Source of the DNA: UBA5216 sp040081205
GTDB taxonomy: Bacteria; Pseudomonadota; Gammaproteobacteria; Burkholderiales; SG8-41
Length of the DNA: 6,567 bases
Direction of reading: 5' to 3'
NCBI GenBank assembly: GCA_040081205.1
Contig: JBEBHE010000266.1
Span: forward strand, 1-6,567
In this document: positions 1 to 6,110 of the stretch, piece by piece
Numbering within the stretch: the stretch's first letter is position 1
Layout of the letters: every line of letters begins with the position of its first letter
The notes under the pieces: generated by a model
Seen by the model: the letters and a program-made list of their open reading frames with translations, nothing else
Database searches by the model: none
What the model was told of the DNA's origin: nothing
Program-made: the position numbers and the translations under genes

Positions 1-459
1 GGCATGGGGGCGCCAATTTGAAATCAGTTCATGTAAATCGACTGCGCCAGGCGCCGTCACGAGTTGCTCGCGGAAAACCTTGTCGCTGAACATTTCCGCC
101 AGTTCCGAAAGTATCTGCAAATGCATGTCCGTAGCGCGGTCAGGCACCATCAGTATGAATATCAATCCCACGCCCTGACCGTCCGGCGCGTCAAAAGGAA
201 TAGGGGTTTTCATACGCACCAGCGCGCCGACGGCATTCTTCAGCCCTTTGACACGCCCATGCGGTATGGCCACACCCTGACCGAGTCCCGTTGATCCGAG
301 TTTTTCGCGGCTGAACAAACTGTCGAATACCTGCGCGCGCGCGATATTGTGATTGTTTTCGAACAGCAATCCAGCCTGTTCGAAAACACGTTTTTTGCTT
401 GCCATGTCCAGATCGACAACAACATTGGACAGCGGCAGGACCTGAGCAACAAGATTCAT
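1..459 (-). CDS. ptsN: PtsN, EIIA-Ntr phosphocarrier of the nitrogen PTS (C-terminus cut by window edge)
   Basis: Cytoplasmic phosphocarrier at the end of the PtsP-PtsO(NPr)-PtsN regulatory relay. It has no transport role; in the family it adjusts potassium uptake, nitrogen and envelope stress responses by protein contact. The 153 codons visible have no stop, and the usual family length is about 150-165 residues, so only a few residues should be missing past position 1. The PTS EIIA type-2 fold is shown by the segment GLGQGVAIPHGR (residues 58-69), where His67 is the phosphorylation site, preceded by the helix with KKRVFEQAGLLFENN (22-36). The ATG start at 457-459 gives the typical N-terminus MNLVAQVLPLSNVVVDLD. 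Its ribosome site is weak (AAAG 9 nt upstream). The open frame extends upstream only to the TAG stop of hpf, which is in the same frame 54 nt away. hprK and rapZ commonly follow in betaproteobacteria but would lie outside the window. Confidence 0.95.
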   Translation of the reverse strand, partial: MNLVAQVLPLSNVVVDLDMASKKRVFEQAGLLFENNHNIARAQVFDSLFSREKLGSTGLGQGVAIPHGRVKGLKNAVGALVRMKTPIPFDAPDGQGVGLIFILMVPDRATDMHLQILSELAEMFSDKVFREQLVTAPGAVDLHELISNWRPHA

Positions 460-513
460 GGCGTGGAACTTTGCGTGCGGGTTATTCGATTGATGGTTTC
501 GCGCATCAGACAA

Positions 514-840
514 CTACGCTTCGGATTCCGGCTTCAAAGACACCGCGTCGTGCCGGTGACTCAGGCCTTTTTCCTTGTGTTTGATAATGGTACGGTCAAG
601 CTTGTCGATCAGCGTATCAATCGCGGCGTACATATCCTCCTCGGTGCTCTCGCAGAAAATCTCCTTGCCGCGCACATGAACCGTTGCTTCGACTTTCTGC
701 CGCAACTTGGCAACCGACATAATGACATTGACGTCGATCACATGATCGAAATGCTTAGTCACGCGCTCCATCTTGCCGCTTACGTAGTCGCGAATCGCCG
801 GTGTCACTTGAACATGATGGCCCGTTATGTGCAGATTCAT
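514..840 (-). CDS. hpf: Short-form ribosome hibernation promoting factor HPF (YhbH/RaiA family)
   Basis: Small cytoplasmic protein that binds the 30S decoding region in stationary phase or stress and promotes 100S dimers of inactive ribosomes. It has 108 residues, the length of the short gammaproteobacterial and betaproteobacterial HPF, and lacks the C-terminal dimerisation domain of long HPF. The N-terminus MNLHITGHHVQVTPAIRDYV and the helix segment with ESTEEDMYAAIDTLIDKLDRTIIKHKEK (about 64-91) are the family hallmarks of the beta-alpha-beta-beta-beta-alpha fold. The tail of about 17 residues is polar and variable. The ATG at 838-840 has the best ribosome binding site in the cluster, AAAGGAG with a 7-nt spacer. 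The gene lies 12 nt after rpoN and 54 nt before ptsN, the classic rpoN-hpf-ptsN arrangement. Confidence 0.96.
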   Translation of the reverse strand: MNLHITGHHVQVTPAIRDYVSGKMERVTKHFDHVIDVNVIMSVAKLRQKVEATVHVRGKEIFCESTEEDMYAAIDTLIDKLDRTIIKHKEKGLSHRHDAVSLKPESEA

Positions 841-847
841 TTGCAGA

Positions 848-854
848 CTCCTTT
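848..854 (-). promoter_or_regulatory. Strong Shine-Dalgarno site of hpf, overlapping the rpoN stop codon
   Basis: Reading the minus strand, rpoN ends in TAA at 855-853 and the ribosome binding site AAAGGAG occupies 854-848, sharing the two A residues of the stop. Seven nucleotides then separate it from the hpf ATG. It is the only near-consensus ribosome site among the gene starts in this window. The overlap implies that ribosomes finishing rpoN sit on or beside the hpf initiation site, so translational coupling is plausible but not shown. Confidence 0.8.
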
Positions 855-2310
855 ACAAGGTTTTTCGAAGATTACCGGGCAAAATTTGCAACGATTCCCG
901 GTACTTTGCCACAGTACGGCGCGCTACCACCATACCTTGTTGCCCAAGAATGCTTGAAATCTGTGAATCGCTCAGCGGCTTGCGCGAATTTTCCGCGCTG
1001 ACGAGTTGCTTGATGAGCGCGCGAATCGCCGTGCTGGACGCAGCGCCGCCGGCGTCGGTACCGACATGGCTACCGAAAAAAAACTTCAGCTCGAATATGC
1101 CGCGCGGTGTGCGCATGTACTTGTTGGTGGTAACGCGCGACACGGTTGATTCATGCAACTCCAGCGTTTCCGCAATCTCGCGCAGCACCAGCGGTCGCAT
1201 CGCTACCGCACCATGCTCCAGAAAATTTCGCTGCCGATCCACGATCGCCTGCGATACGCGCAATATAGTGTCGAAACGTTGCTGCACGTTTTTGATCAGC
1301 CATTTCGCTTCCTGCAATTGTCCGCTCAACTGTTGTGCGCTGCCACGGTTACGCCCGAGTATGTTGGCATACATACGATTGACACGCAGCTTGGGCATGG
1401 CATCCCGATTCAAGCTGGCAACCCATAACCCTTTGCTTTTAATTACATTTACATCAGGAATCACGTAACGAACTTCATCACCGGCAAAATCGCGACCGGG
1501 CTTGGGATTGAGGCTGACGATCAGTTTTTGCACTGCGCGCAGAACATCTTCGTCACAGCGTAGCGCTCTTCTCAGTTTCACATAGTCGCGTGATGCCAGC
1601 GCATCCAGATGATGCGTCACCACCTCGACGGCCCGATCGCAGTAGGGCGTGGCAGCGGGCAAGGCATTCAATTGCAGCACCAGACACTCTGCAAGCGAAC
1701 GGGCGCCTACGCCCACCGGCTCAAGATGCTGCAAATGCTGCAAGGCAATGGTCAGTTCTTCGTCCTCGACGCATAGCTCGACCGGGAGCATTTGCTGCAC
1801 ATCTTCAAGACTTTGCGTGATGTAGCCGTCGTCATTGAGCGTATCAATCAGCAGCGACACCAGCGTACGATCGCGGTCTGACAAATTCAACAACGCGAGC
1901 TGCCCCAAGAGATGCTCGCGCAGGGTGGGCGCGTCCGACGCCACCTGTGGGTAGTCATTGTCGTCACCATCATCGTCCCTGCCCGATCCGTACGACATCT
2001 CTGGCAGTGCCGATAGCATTTCGCTCTCGGATGGATCGTTATCGGTTGCCGTGCTTGTCCCATCATCCGCAGGCCCTGCCGCCGCCCGCTCTTGCTCGAG
2101 AGCGGCACCGGGAGGCAGGGATAGCTGTGGCACATTTTCCGACATATCGGACATCGCTTCATCGCGCTCGAGCAACGGATTGTCGCGCAAGTAGCCCTCG
2201 ATCTCCTGATCCAGCTCCTGCGTCGACAGCTGCAGCAACCGTATCGACAGTTGTAACTGCGGCGTTAGCGTCAGATGCTGTGAGAGTCGTAGTTGTAGCG
2301 AATGCTTCAT
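853..2310 (-). CDS. rpoN: RNA polymerase sigma-54 factor RpoN
   Basis: Alternative sigma factor that directs RNA polymerase to -24/-12 promoters and needs AAA+ activators to open DNA. It typically controls nitrogen, motility, pilus and exopolysaccharide genes. The 485-residue length is normal. Region I is a Gln/Leu-rich activator-interacting segment, MKHSLQLRLSQHLTLTPQLQ onward (about 1-50). Region II is an acidic linker (about 51-125) with the Asp-rich run RDDDGDDNDY at 111-120. The core-binding region covers roughly 130-340. The helix-turn-helix lies near 376-399 (LREIAETLELHESTVSRVTT), and the RpoN box ARRTVAKYRE at 463-472 reads the -24 element. The ATG at 2308-2310 gives the canonical N-terminus, although no good Shine-Dalgarno sequence precedes it. 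An out-of-frame ATG lies 8 nt upstream. The spacer to lptB is 48 nt with no terminator, so it is probably co-transcribed with the lpt genes. Confidence 0.98.
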   Translation of the reverse strand: MKHSLQLRLSQHLTLTPQLQLSIRLLQLSTQELDQEIEGYLRDNPLLERDEAMSDMSENVPQLSLPPGAALEQERAAAGPADDGTSTATDNDPSESEMLSALPEMSYGSGRDDDGDDNDYPQVASDAPTLREHLLGQLALLNLSDRDRTLVSLLIDTLNDDGYITQSLEDVQQMLPVELCVEDEELTIALQHLQHLEPVGVGARSLAECLVLQLNALPAATPYCDRAVEVVTHHLDALASRDYVKLRRALRCDEDVLRAVQKLIVSLNPKPGRDFAGDEVRYVIPDVNVIKSKGLWVASLNRDAMPKLRVNRMYANILGRNRGSAQQLSGQLQEAKWLIKNVQQRFDTILRVSQAIVDRQRNFLEHGAVAMRPLVLREIAETLELHESTVSRVTTNKYMRTPRGIFELKFFFGSHVGTDAGGAASSTAIRALIKQLVSAENSRKPLSDSQISSILGQQGMVVARRTVAKYRESLQILPGNLRKTL

Positions 2311-2358
2311 GGTGGCATGGTGCGAGGGCGCCCGTTCGGCAGCCGGCGTTGGCGCCGC

Positions 2359-3129
2359 CTACAGCCGGAAATGCTCTCCGAGATAAACCCGTCTGACGCT
2401 CTCGTTACTGACGATTTCAGAAGGTGTCCCATACGCTAACACAGTCCCCTCATTGATGATGTACGCACGGTCACATATACCCAACGTTTCCCGCACATTG
2501 TGATCGGTAATCACAACGCCGATGCCCCGATCCTTGAGAAATCCGATAATTTTCTGAATTTCTATCACCGCGATCGGATCAACACCTGCAAACGGCTCAT
2601 CAAGCAATATGAAGCGAGGCGAAGTCGCCAACGCCCGTGCGATTTCCACACGGCGGCGCTCGCCGCCCGAAAGGCTGATTGCGGGATTGTCGCGCAAATG
2701 CGTAATGTGCAGGTCGCGCAACAAATCATCGAGCCGGTTATTGATATCGACCGGCCGTTGATGCTGCAATTCAAGAATGGCGCGAATGTTGTCCGCCACC
2801 GACAGACGCCGAAAGATAGAAGCCTCCTGCGGCAAATAGGACAGCCCGAGTTTCGCCCGTCGATGAATCGGCATGTGCGTCAGTTTGCGGCCATCGAGAT
2901 AAAGCTCACCGCCGTCCATCGCCACCAGCCCTACCATCATGTAAAAACAGGTGGTTTTCCCTGCGCCGTTGGGGCCCAGCAGGCCGATGACTTCGCCACT
3001 GCGCACTTCAAGCGATACGTCCTGCACCACCACGCGCGAGCGATAGCGCTTCTTCAGCCGCTCGGCTTTCAGCTCGCTGTGGCGTATCACCTGCGGTGCG
3101 GATTCAATGGTCGTTACAGTATCAGGCAT
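2359..3129 (-). CDS. lptB: LptB, ATPase of the LPS export ABC transporter LptB2FGC
   Basis: Cytoplasmic ATPase that powers extraction of lipopolysaccharide from the inner membrane with LptF/LptG (not in this window) and passes it to LptC and LptA. All ABC motifs are intact. Numbered from the GTG two codons upstream of the chosen ATG, these are Walker A GPNGAGKTT (54-62), Q-loop Gln103 in YLPQEASIFRRLSV, signature LSGGE (155-159), Walker B LLDEP with catalytic Glu180, and switch His212 in TDHNVRET. The C-terminus YLGEHFRL matches the conserved LptB ending. The N-terminus is about 15-17 residues longer than E. coli LptB (241 residues) before the nucleotide-binding domain begins. Two starts are possible: ATG at 3127-3129 (256 residues, chosen here) or GTG at 3133-3135 (258 residues). 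Neither has a clear ribosome site, and the lptA stop is only 4-10 nt upstream, so coupling to lptA translation is likely. Confidence 0.97.
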   Translation of the reverse strand: MPDTVTTIESAPQVIRHSELKAERLKKRYRSRVVVQDVSLEVRSGEVIGLLGPNGAGKTTCFYMMVGLVAMDGGELYLDGRKLTHMPIHRRAKLGLSYLPQEASIFRRLSVADNIRAILELQHQRPVDINNRLDDLLRDLHITHLRDNPAISLSGGERRRVEIARALATSPRFILLDEPFAGVDPIAVIEIQKIIGFLKDRGIGVVITDHNVRETLGICDRAYIINEGTVLAYGTPSEIVSNESVRRVYLGEHFRL

Positions 3130-3139
3130 AGTCACTATG

Positions 3140-3748
3140 CTAACGAGGCGCCCCGGGAACCTCGCGCGGTGCGGCCAGCGTATCCGAGGGTTTCAACGGT
3201 ACCGGTGGCTGTGCCGGCGGCTTGGTTTTTGATTTTGGCTGTAACACCGCACGAACCCGCCCATCCGGATTATTGGCCGTCGCGGTTTTTGATCCACCGC
3301 CGATTACCTGAAAAAATTCCGTCGTGGCATCGTACGAAATATAGTCGCCGGCGACATCATCGTCCCCCCGTTTCATCGCTGCCCGCTTGAACAACTGCAC
3401 TTTGTCCGCACGGCTGTCGTACTCGATGCGCTCGCCCCAGCCTTCAACGTTCTCATCAAGGCCTTCGCGTTTTTGCTTGAAGTACGCGAGATTACCCCAC
3501 ACGGTACCCAGCTTGAAGCCTTCTTTGTCCTGGCGAACTTCCATGCGGTCACCGCGGATCACCATGGTTCCTTGCGTCAACAGCACGTTGCCTTCAAATA
3601 CGGAAAGCTGCTTGATATCATCGACCGTCACGCGGTCAGATTCAATGTTGATGGGCTTTTCGCGATCCGCTTTCTCGGCGTACACGGGCGCGGCCAGCCA
3701 GCCCGCACACAAAAATATCGCCGTCATCACGGCACTGCGCTTCAGCAT
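3140..3748 (-). CDS. lptA: LptA, periplasmic LPS transport bridge protein
   Basis: Periplasmic OstA/LptA-fold protein that polymerises head to tail to carry LPS from LptC to the outer-membrane LptD/E complex. The 202-residue product starts with a clear Sec signal peptide: MLKR, the hydrophobic core AVMTAIFLCAGWLAA, and a VYA cleavage site after residue 24. The beta-jellyroll domain follows (about 31-170), with family elements such as KPINIESDRVTVDDIKQLSVFEGNV and the repeating GDRMEV / GERIEYD / GDYISYD pattern. The frame stays open upstream to a possible start at 3811. I chose ATG 3746-3748 because it puts the signal peptide at the N-terminus and sits 4 nt after the lptC stop, rather than overlapping lptC by 59 nt. 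The last 32 residues (171-202) are an unusual Lys/Pro-rich tail. Confidence 0.93.
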   Translation of the reverse strand: MLKRSAVMTAIFLCAGWLAAPVYAEKADREKPINIESDRVTVDDIKQLSVFEGNVLLTQGTMVIRGDRMEVRQDKEGFKLGTVWGNLAYFKQKREGLDENVEGWGERIEYDSRADKVQLFKRAAMKRGDDDVAGDYISYDATTEFFQVIGGGSKTATANNPDGRVRAVLQPKSKTKPPAQPPVPLKPSDTLAAPREVPGAPR

Positions 3749-3752
3749 AAAT

Positions 3753-4343
3753 TTATTGACCGGCCTTTCCGGCGCGTTTCGCATCATAGTAGGTACCTTT
3801 GACTCGCGCATTTAGCAGCACTATTCGTGTTTCACTGTTCATTTCCATACCGACCGCATTCACCACCATATTCGCATCGGTAATGGTAACCGCTCGATCG
3901 GTCTTTGCAATATTGTCGTCGGGCAGTACGTGCAAGTAGTCAGTATTCACAACCATCTCACTCTTTTCGCCATACGGCGCCCGTACCACACGCACGCTAT
4001 CCCGAAAATACACGTTCTCGCCATTGCTTGATACCAATCCCGTTTTCGCGGTAATGGTCACAGGGGCGCTTTTTGCGTAACTGATGAATCGGGGCGCCTC
4101 CAGATCGGTGGTATCGTCATCCGGGAAATGGGTTAACTTCACAGAATGCAGGGTATTCTTGATTCTGCCGCTGACGTCCATGCGTGTCGCCAGCAGCTTG
4201 TCAACGATGTAGTCAGGATCGTGCCGCAACAATGCATTCGGCGCTGCCGCCGGACTCTGCACAACCCGGTCGAGCCAGTAAGTCAGCGCCGCCAACAGTA
4301 CCATCAGCGCCAGCGGAAAAAGATTCGAAAGCCGTTCACCCAT
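3753..4343 (-). CDS. lptC: LptC, inner-membrane-anchored LPS transport protein
   Basis: Bitopic protein that links the LptB2FG extractor to the periplasmic LptA bridge. It has 196 residues, close to the roughly 190 of E. coli LptC. A single N-terminal transmembrane helix is visible at about residues 8-24 (LFPLALMVLLAALTYWL), with a short cytoplasmic MGERLSN before it and a periplasmic domain after. The soluble part shows the YafK/LptC-type beta-strand pattern (LEAPRFISYAKSAPVTITAK, then GENVYFRDSVRVVRAP, then TDYLHVLPDDNIAKTDRAVTI, where the last Asp-Arg turn is common in the family). Sequence conservation in LptC is low, so identity rests on architecture plus its place between kdsC and lptA. 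The ATG at 4341-4343 lies 42 nt after kdsC with a weak ribosome site. The stop is 4 nt before lptA. Confidence 0.93.
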   Translation of the reverse strand: MGERLSNLFPLALMVLLAALTYWLDRVVQSPAAAPNALLRHDPDYIVDKLLATRMDVSGRIKNTLHSVKLTHFPDDDTTDLEAPRFISYAKSAPVTITAKTGLVSSNGENVYFRDSVRVVRAPYGEKSEMVVNTDYLHVLPDDNIAKTDRAVTITDANMVVNAVGMEMNSETRIVLLNARVKGTYYDAKRAGKAGQ

Positions 4344-4385
4344 GATCGTTCGTTACCAGCAGCGCCACGTTATGCCGCAAGGATA

Positions 4386-4919
4386 TTACGCAAGATAGTC
4401 GGCAAGTCGCGCATCCAGTGCGCCTTGGGCGTGTAGTACCAATTCCGCAAATTCACGCACCGCGCCACGTCCGCCCCGCGCGCCGGTGACATAGTGCGCG
4501 TGCTTACGCACGACCGCCGGCGCGTCAGGCACGCTGGCCGCGAATCCGCAGCGGCACAGCACCGGCAAATCAATCACGTCGTCACCCATGTAACTCGCGG
4601 CCTGTATATCAACCGCCAGCCGCTTTAATAATGCGTTCATGGTATCCAGTTTATTGGCGACACCCTGAAACAAAAATTCAATGCCCAGGTCACGCGCGCG
4701 ATTCTCGACCAATCGCGAGGAACGGCTGGTAATAATGGCCACCGCAATGCCACTCTCGCGCAACATTTTGATGCCGTGCCCGTCCTGCACATTAAACGCT
4801 TTGATTTCTTCGCCGTTATCCGTGTAATACAGCTGGCCGTCGGTCAAAATGCCGTCCACGTCGAATGCGGCGACGCGTACCCGTTTAGCTCTATCCGTGA
4901 TGTTCATCGCGTCGCTCAT
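4386..4919 (-). CDS. kdsC: KdsC, 3-deoxy-D-manno-octulosonate 8-phosphate phosphatase
   Basis: Cytoplasmic HAD-superfamily phosphatase that converts Kdo-8-phosphate to Kdo, the sugar joining lipid A to the LPS core. It has 177 residues and no cap domain, as expected for the tetrameric C0 class. Motif I is DVDGILTDG with the nucleophile Asp20 and acid/base Asp22. Motif II has Thr64 in IITSR, motif III is probably Lys90, and motif IV is GDDVIDLP with Asp113/Asp114. The tail motif GGRGAVREFAELVL is typical of KdsC. E. coli KdsC has TGR where this protein has TSR (residues 64-66), a mild substitution next to the motif II threonine. The ATG at 4917-4919 lies 19 nt after the kdsD stop. A second in-frame ATG at residue 5 is an alternative start. 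Together with kdsD it supplies Kdo for the LPS exported by the downstream lpt genes. Confidence 0.97.
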   Translation of the reverse strand: MSDAMNITDRAKRVRVAAFDVDGILTDGQLYYTDNGEEIKAFNVQDGHGIKMLRESGIAVAIITSRSSRLVENRARDLGIEFLFQGVANKLDTMNALLKRLAVDIQAASYMGDDVIDLPVLCRCGFAASVPDAPAVVRKHAHYVTGARGGRGAVREFAELVLHAQGALDARLADYLA

Positions 4920-4938
4920 GGCTCACTGTGCGCCTTGC

Positions 4939-5940
4939 TCAAACCACTTTTGCACGGAACAGATCGTGCATATTGAGCGCTCCCACCAATACACCTTCAC
5001 CATCCACCACCAACAACTGATTGACCTTGCCGCGCTCCATGATTTCGACGGCTTCTGCTGCCAAGCGATCCGGCGTAATGGTGCGCGGGCCGGTAGTCAT
5101 CACCTGCATAATCAGCGTTTTTTTCAGATCAATACCTTTTTCAATCGCGCGCCGCAGATCACCGTCGGTGAATATCGCCTTCACTTGGCGCGCTGAATCC
5201 ACGACCGCAGTCATGCCCATCGCGCCGCGTGACATCTCCAGCATGGCTTCCATAATGGAAACGCTTTCCGTCACCGACGGAATCGCGCCCTCCGTGCGCA
5301 TGACATCGCTGACCATCGTCAGCAACCGGCGGCCCAGCGCGCCGCCCGGATGCGACAACGCGAATTCATCCCTTGTAAACCCGCGCGCGCGCATCAGCGC
5401 CACCGCCAGCGCATCCCCCAACGCCAGCGCCGCGGTGGTACTGGCGGTCGGCGCAAGATTCAGAGGACACGCTTCCATTTCCACACCGGCATACAGATGC
5501 ACATTGGCCTGTATCGCCAGCGAGGAGGTAGCGCTCCCCGTCATGGCAATCATTTTTGCACCCTGGCGCTTGAGCACCGGCACAATCGCCAGCAGTTCGC
5601 TGCTTTCGCCGGAGTTGGACAGCCCGATAAATACATCGTCGCGCGTCACCATGCCCAGATCGCCATGACTCGCCTCAGCGGGATGCACGAAAAAAGCAGG
5701 GGTGCCGGTGCTAGCCAAAGTTGATGCCATTTTGCGCGCCACGTGTCCGGATTTGCCGATGCCGCTCACCACCACCCGGCCTCGGCACGCCAGGATCATG
5801 GCAACGGCATCCGAAAAACTCGCATCCAGGCGAGTCATCAGATGCTGGATAGCACGCGCTTCAATATCAAGCACCTGCCGCGCTACAGAAATTGCGTCGC
5901 CCGGATCGGCTTGCGACGGCTTGGAAACTGCGGCATTCAT
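4939..5940 (-). CDS. kdsD: KdsD, D-arabinose 5-phosphate isomerase
   Basis: Aldose-ketose isomerase that converts D-ribulose 5-phosphate to D-arabinose 5-phosphate, the first committed precursor of Kdo. It has 333 residues against 328 in E. coli KdsD. The SIS domain (about 45-205) includes GIGKSGHVARKMASTLASTGTP and SNSGESSE. The catalytic residues known in E. coli align with Lys63, Glu115, Glu156 and His197 here (the last in ALSHPGGALGRRLL). Two CBS domains follow, about 212-270 (SDVMRTEGAIPSV, then IFTDGDLRRAIEKG) and 278-333 (MQVMTTGPRTITPD, ending in GALNMHDLFRAKVV). The frame is open for 74 codons upstream, but that extension runs through the terminator and into the pilin gene. The ATG at 5938-5940 gives the normal family length. 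It has no Shine-Dalgarno sequence and abuts an extended -10 element. It is the first gene of the LPS cluster. Confidence 0.97.
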   Translation of the reverse strand: MNAAVSKPSQADPGDAISVARQVLDIEARAIQHLMTRLDASFSDAVAMILACRGRVVVSGIGKSGHVARKMASTLASTGTPAFFVHPAEASHGDLGMVTRDDVFIGLSNSGESSELLAIVPVLKRQGAKMIAMTGSATSSLAIQANVHLYAGVEMEACPLNLAPTASTTAALALGDALAVALMRARGFTRDEFALSHPGGALGRRLLTMVSDVMRTEGAIPSVTESVSIMEAMLEMSRGAMGMTAVVDSARQVKAIFTDGDLRRAIEKGIDLKKTLIMQVMTTGPRTITPDRLAAEAVEIMERGKVNQLLVVDGEGVLVGALNMHDLFRAKVV

Positions 5941-5946
5941 ATGAAA

Positions 5947-5955
5947 AGTATAGCA
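5947..5955 (-). promoter_or_regulatory. Putative sigma-70 extended -10 promoter of the kdsD-lpt-rpoN cluster
   Basis: The minus strand reads TGCTATACT at 5955-5947, a good extended -10 (TG, one base, then TATACT, 5 of 6 matches to TATAAT). The hexamer at the ideal 17-bp spacing (5975-5970, CAGGAG) is a poor -35. A better TTGTCA at 5979-5974 is 21 bp away, which is too far. Extended -10 promoters often tolerate a weak -35. With the hexamer at -12 to -7, position +1 falls on the A of the kdsD ATG (5940), or at the nearby A at 5942. It lies downstream of the pilin gene terminator, as expected for the first promoter of the cluster. Confidence 0.55.
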
Positions 5956-5988
5956 GATACCAGAGGCAACTCCTGACAAATCAGTAAC

Positions 5989-6013
5989 CTGCGGCAACGG
6001 CACCGCAGCCGCA
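5989..6013. repeat. Overlapping inverted repeats upstream of the kdsD promoter
   Basis: Two mutually exclusive 6-bp inverted repeats share sequence: CTGCGG at 5989-5994 with CCGCAG at 6003-6008 (8-nt loop), and TGCGGC at 5990-5995 with GCCGCA at 6008-6013 (12-nt loop). They lie 34 bp or more upstream of the putative -10 element, in the only non-coding region over 100 bp in the window. They could be a regulator binding site, or chance in a GC-rich stretch. No known operator is recognised. Confidence 0.25.
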
Positions 6014-6063
6014 ATAGAGGGGATGATTGAATGACTGATTAACCAATAACAGTGATCGCAAAC

Positions 6064-6091
6064 AATAAAGCCCGCGAAAGCGGGCTTTATT
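6064..6091 (-). terminator. Stem-loop terminator after the pilin-like gene
   Basis: A perfect 12-bp stem (AATAAAGCCCGC paired with GCGGGCTTTATT) closes a 4-nt loop, GAAA on the plus strand and TTTC on the minus strand. Read on the minus strand, it begins 19 nt after the stop codon of the pilin-like gene and is followed by TTTATTGTTTG, with the T-rich part within and just after the right arm. It therefore fits an intrinsic terminator for that gene, insulating it from kdsD. The A/T flanks are symmetrical, so it could also stop plus-strand transcripts, although no plus-strand gene is seen here. Confidence 0.85.
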
Positions 6092-6110
6092 AACGCAAGC
6101 AAATAAAACG

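Noticed and set aside
460..513. Possible promoter in the hpf-ptsN spacer (TTGTCT with a GAATAA-like -10)
   Set aside because: The -10 match is poor, the spacing is not convincing, and the genes are expected to be co-transcribed. Not strong enough to annotate.
349..957. 202-codon plus-strand open frame across ptsN, hpf and the end of rpoN
   Set aside because: It lies antisense to three well-supported genes, has no recognisable domain, no ribosome site, and a Cys/His/Arg-rich composition typical of shadow frames.
3144..3164. CGAGG/CCTCG inverted repeat at the 3' end of lptA, considered as a terminator
   Set aside because: Only 5 bp, inside the coding sequence, no T-tract, and lptB follows immediately.
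2500..3390. 296-codon plus-strand open frame opposite lptB and lptA
   Set aside because: The opposite strand encodes an intact ABC ATPase with every motif in place. The antisense product has no recognisable fold, and the frame is a by-product of codon bias.
3749..3811. 21-codon N-terminal extension of lptA overlapping lptC
   Set aside because: It would bury the clear signal peptide behind a charged segment. The ATG at 3748 fits both the signal peptide and the 4-nt spacing from lptC.
5021..5668. 215-codon plus-strand open frame opposite kdsD
   Set aside because: Fully antisense to the conserved SIS/CBS isomerase, and its Ser/Arg/Ala-rich composition suggests no real protein.
5974..5979. TTGTCA as the -35 box for the kdsD promoter
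   Set aside because: The spacer to TATACT is 21 bp, well outside the usual 16-18. The promoter is better explained as extended -10.
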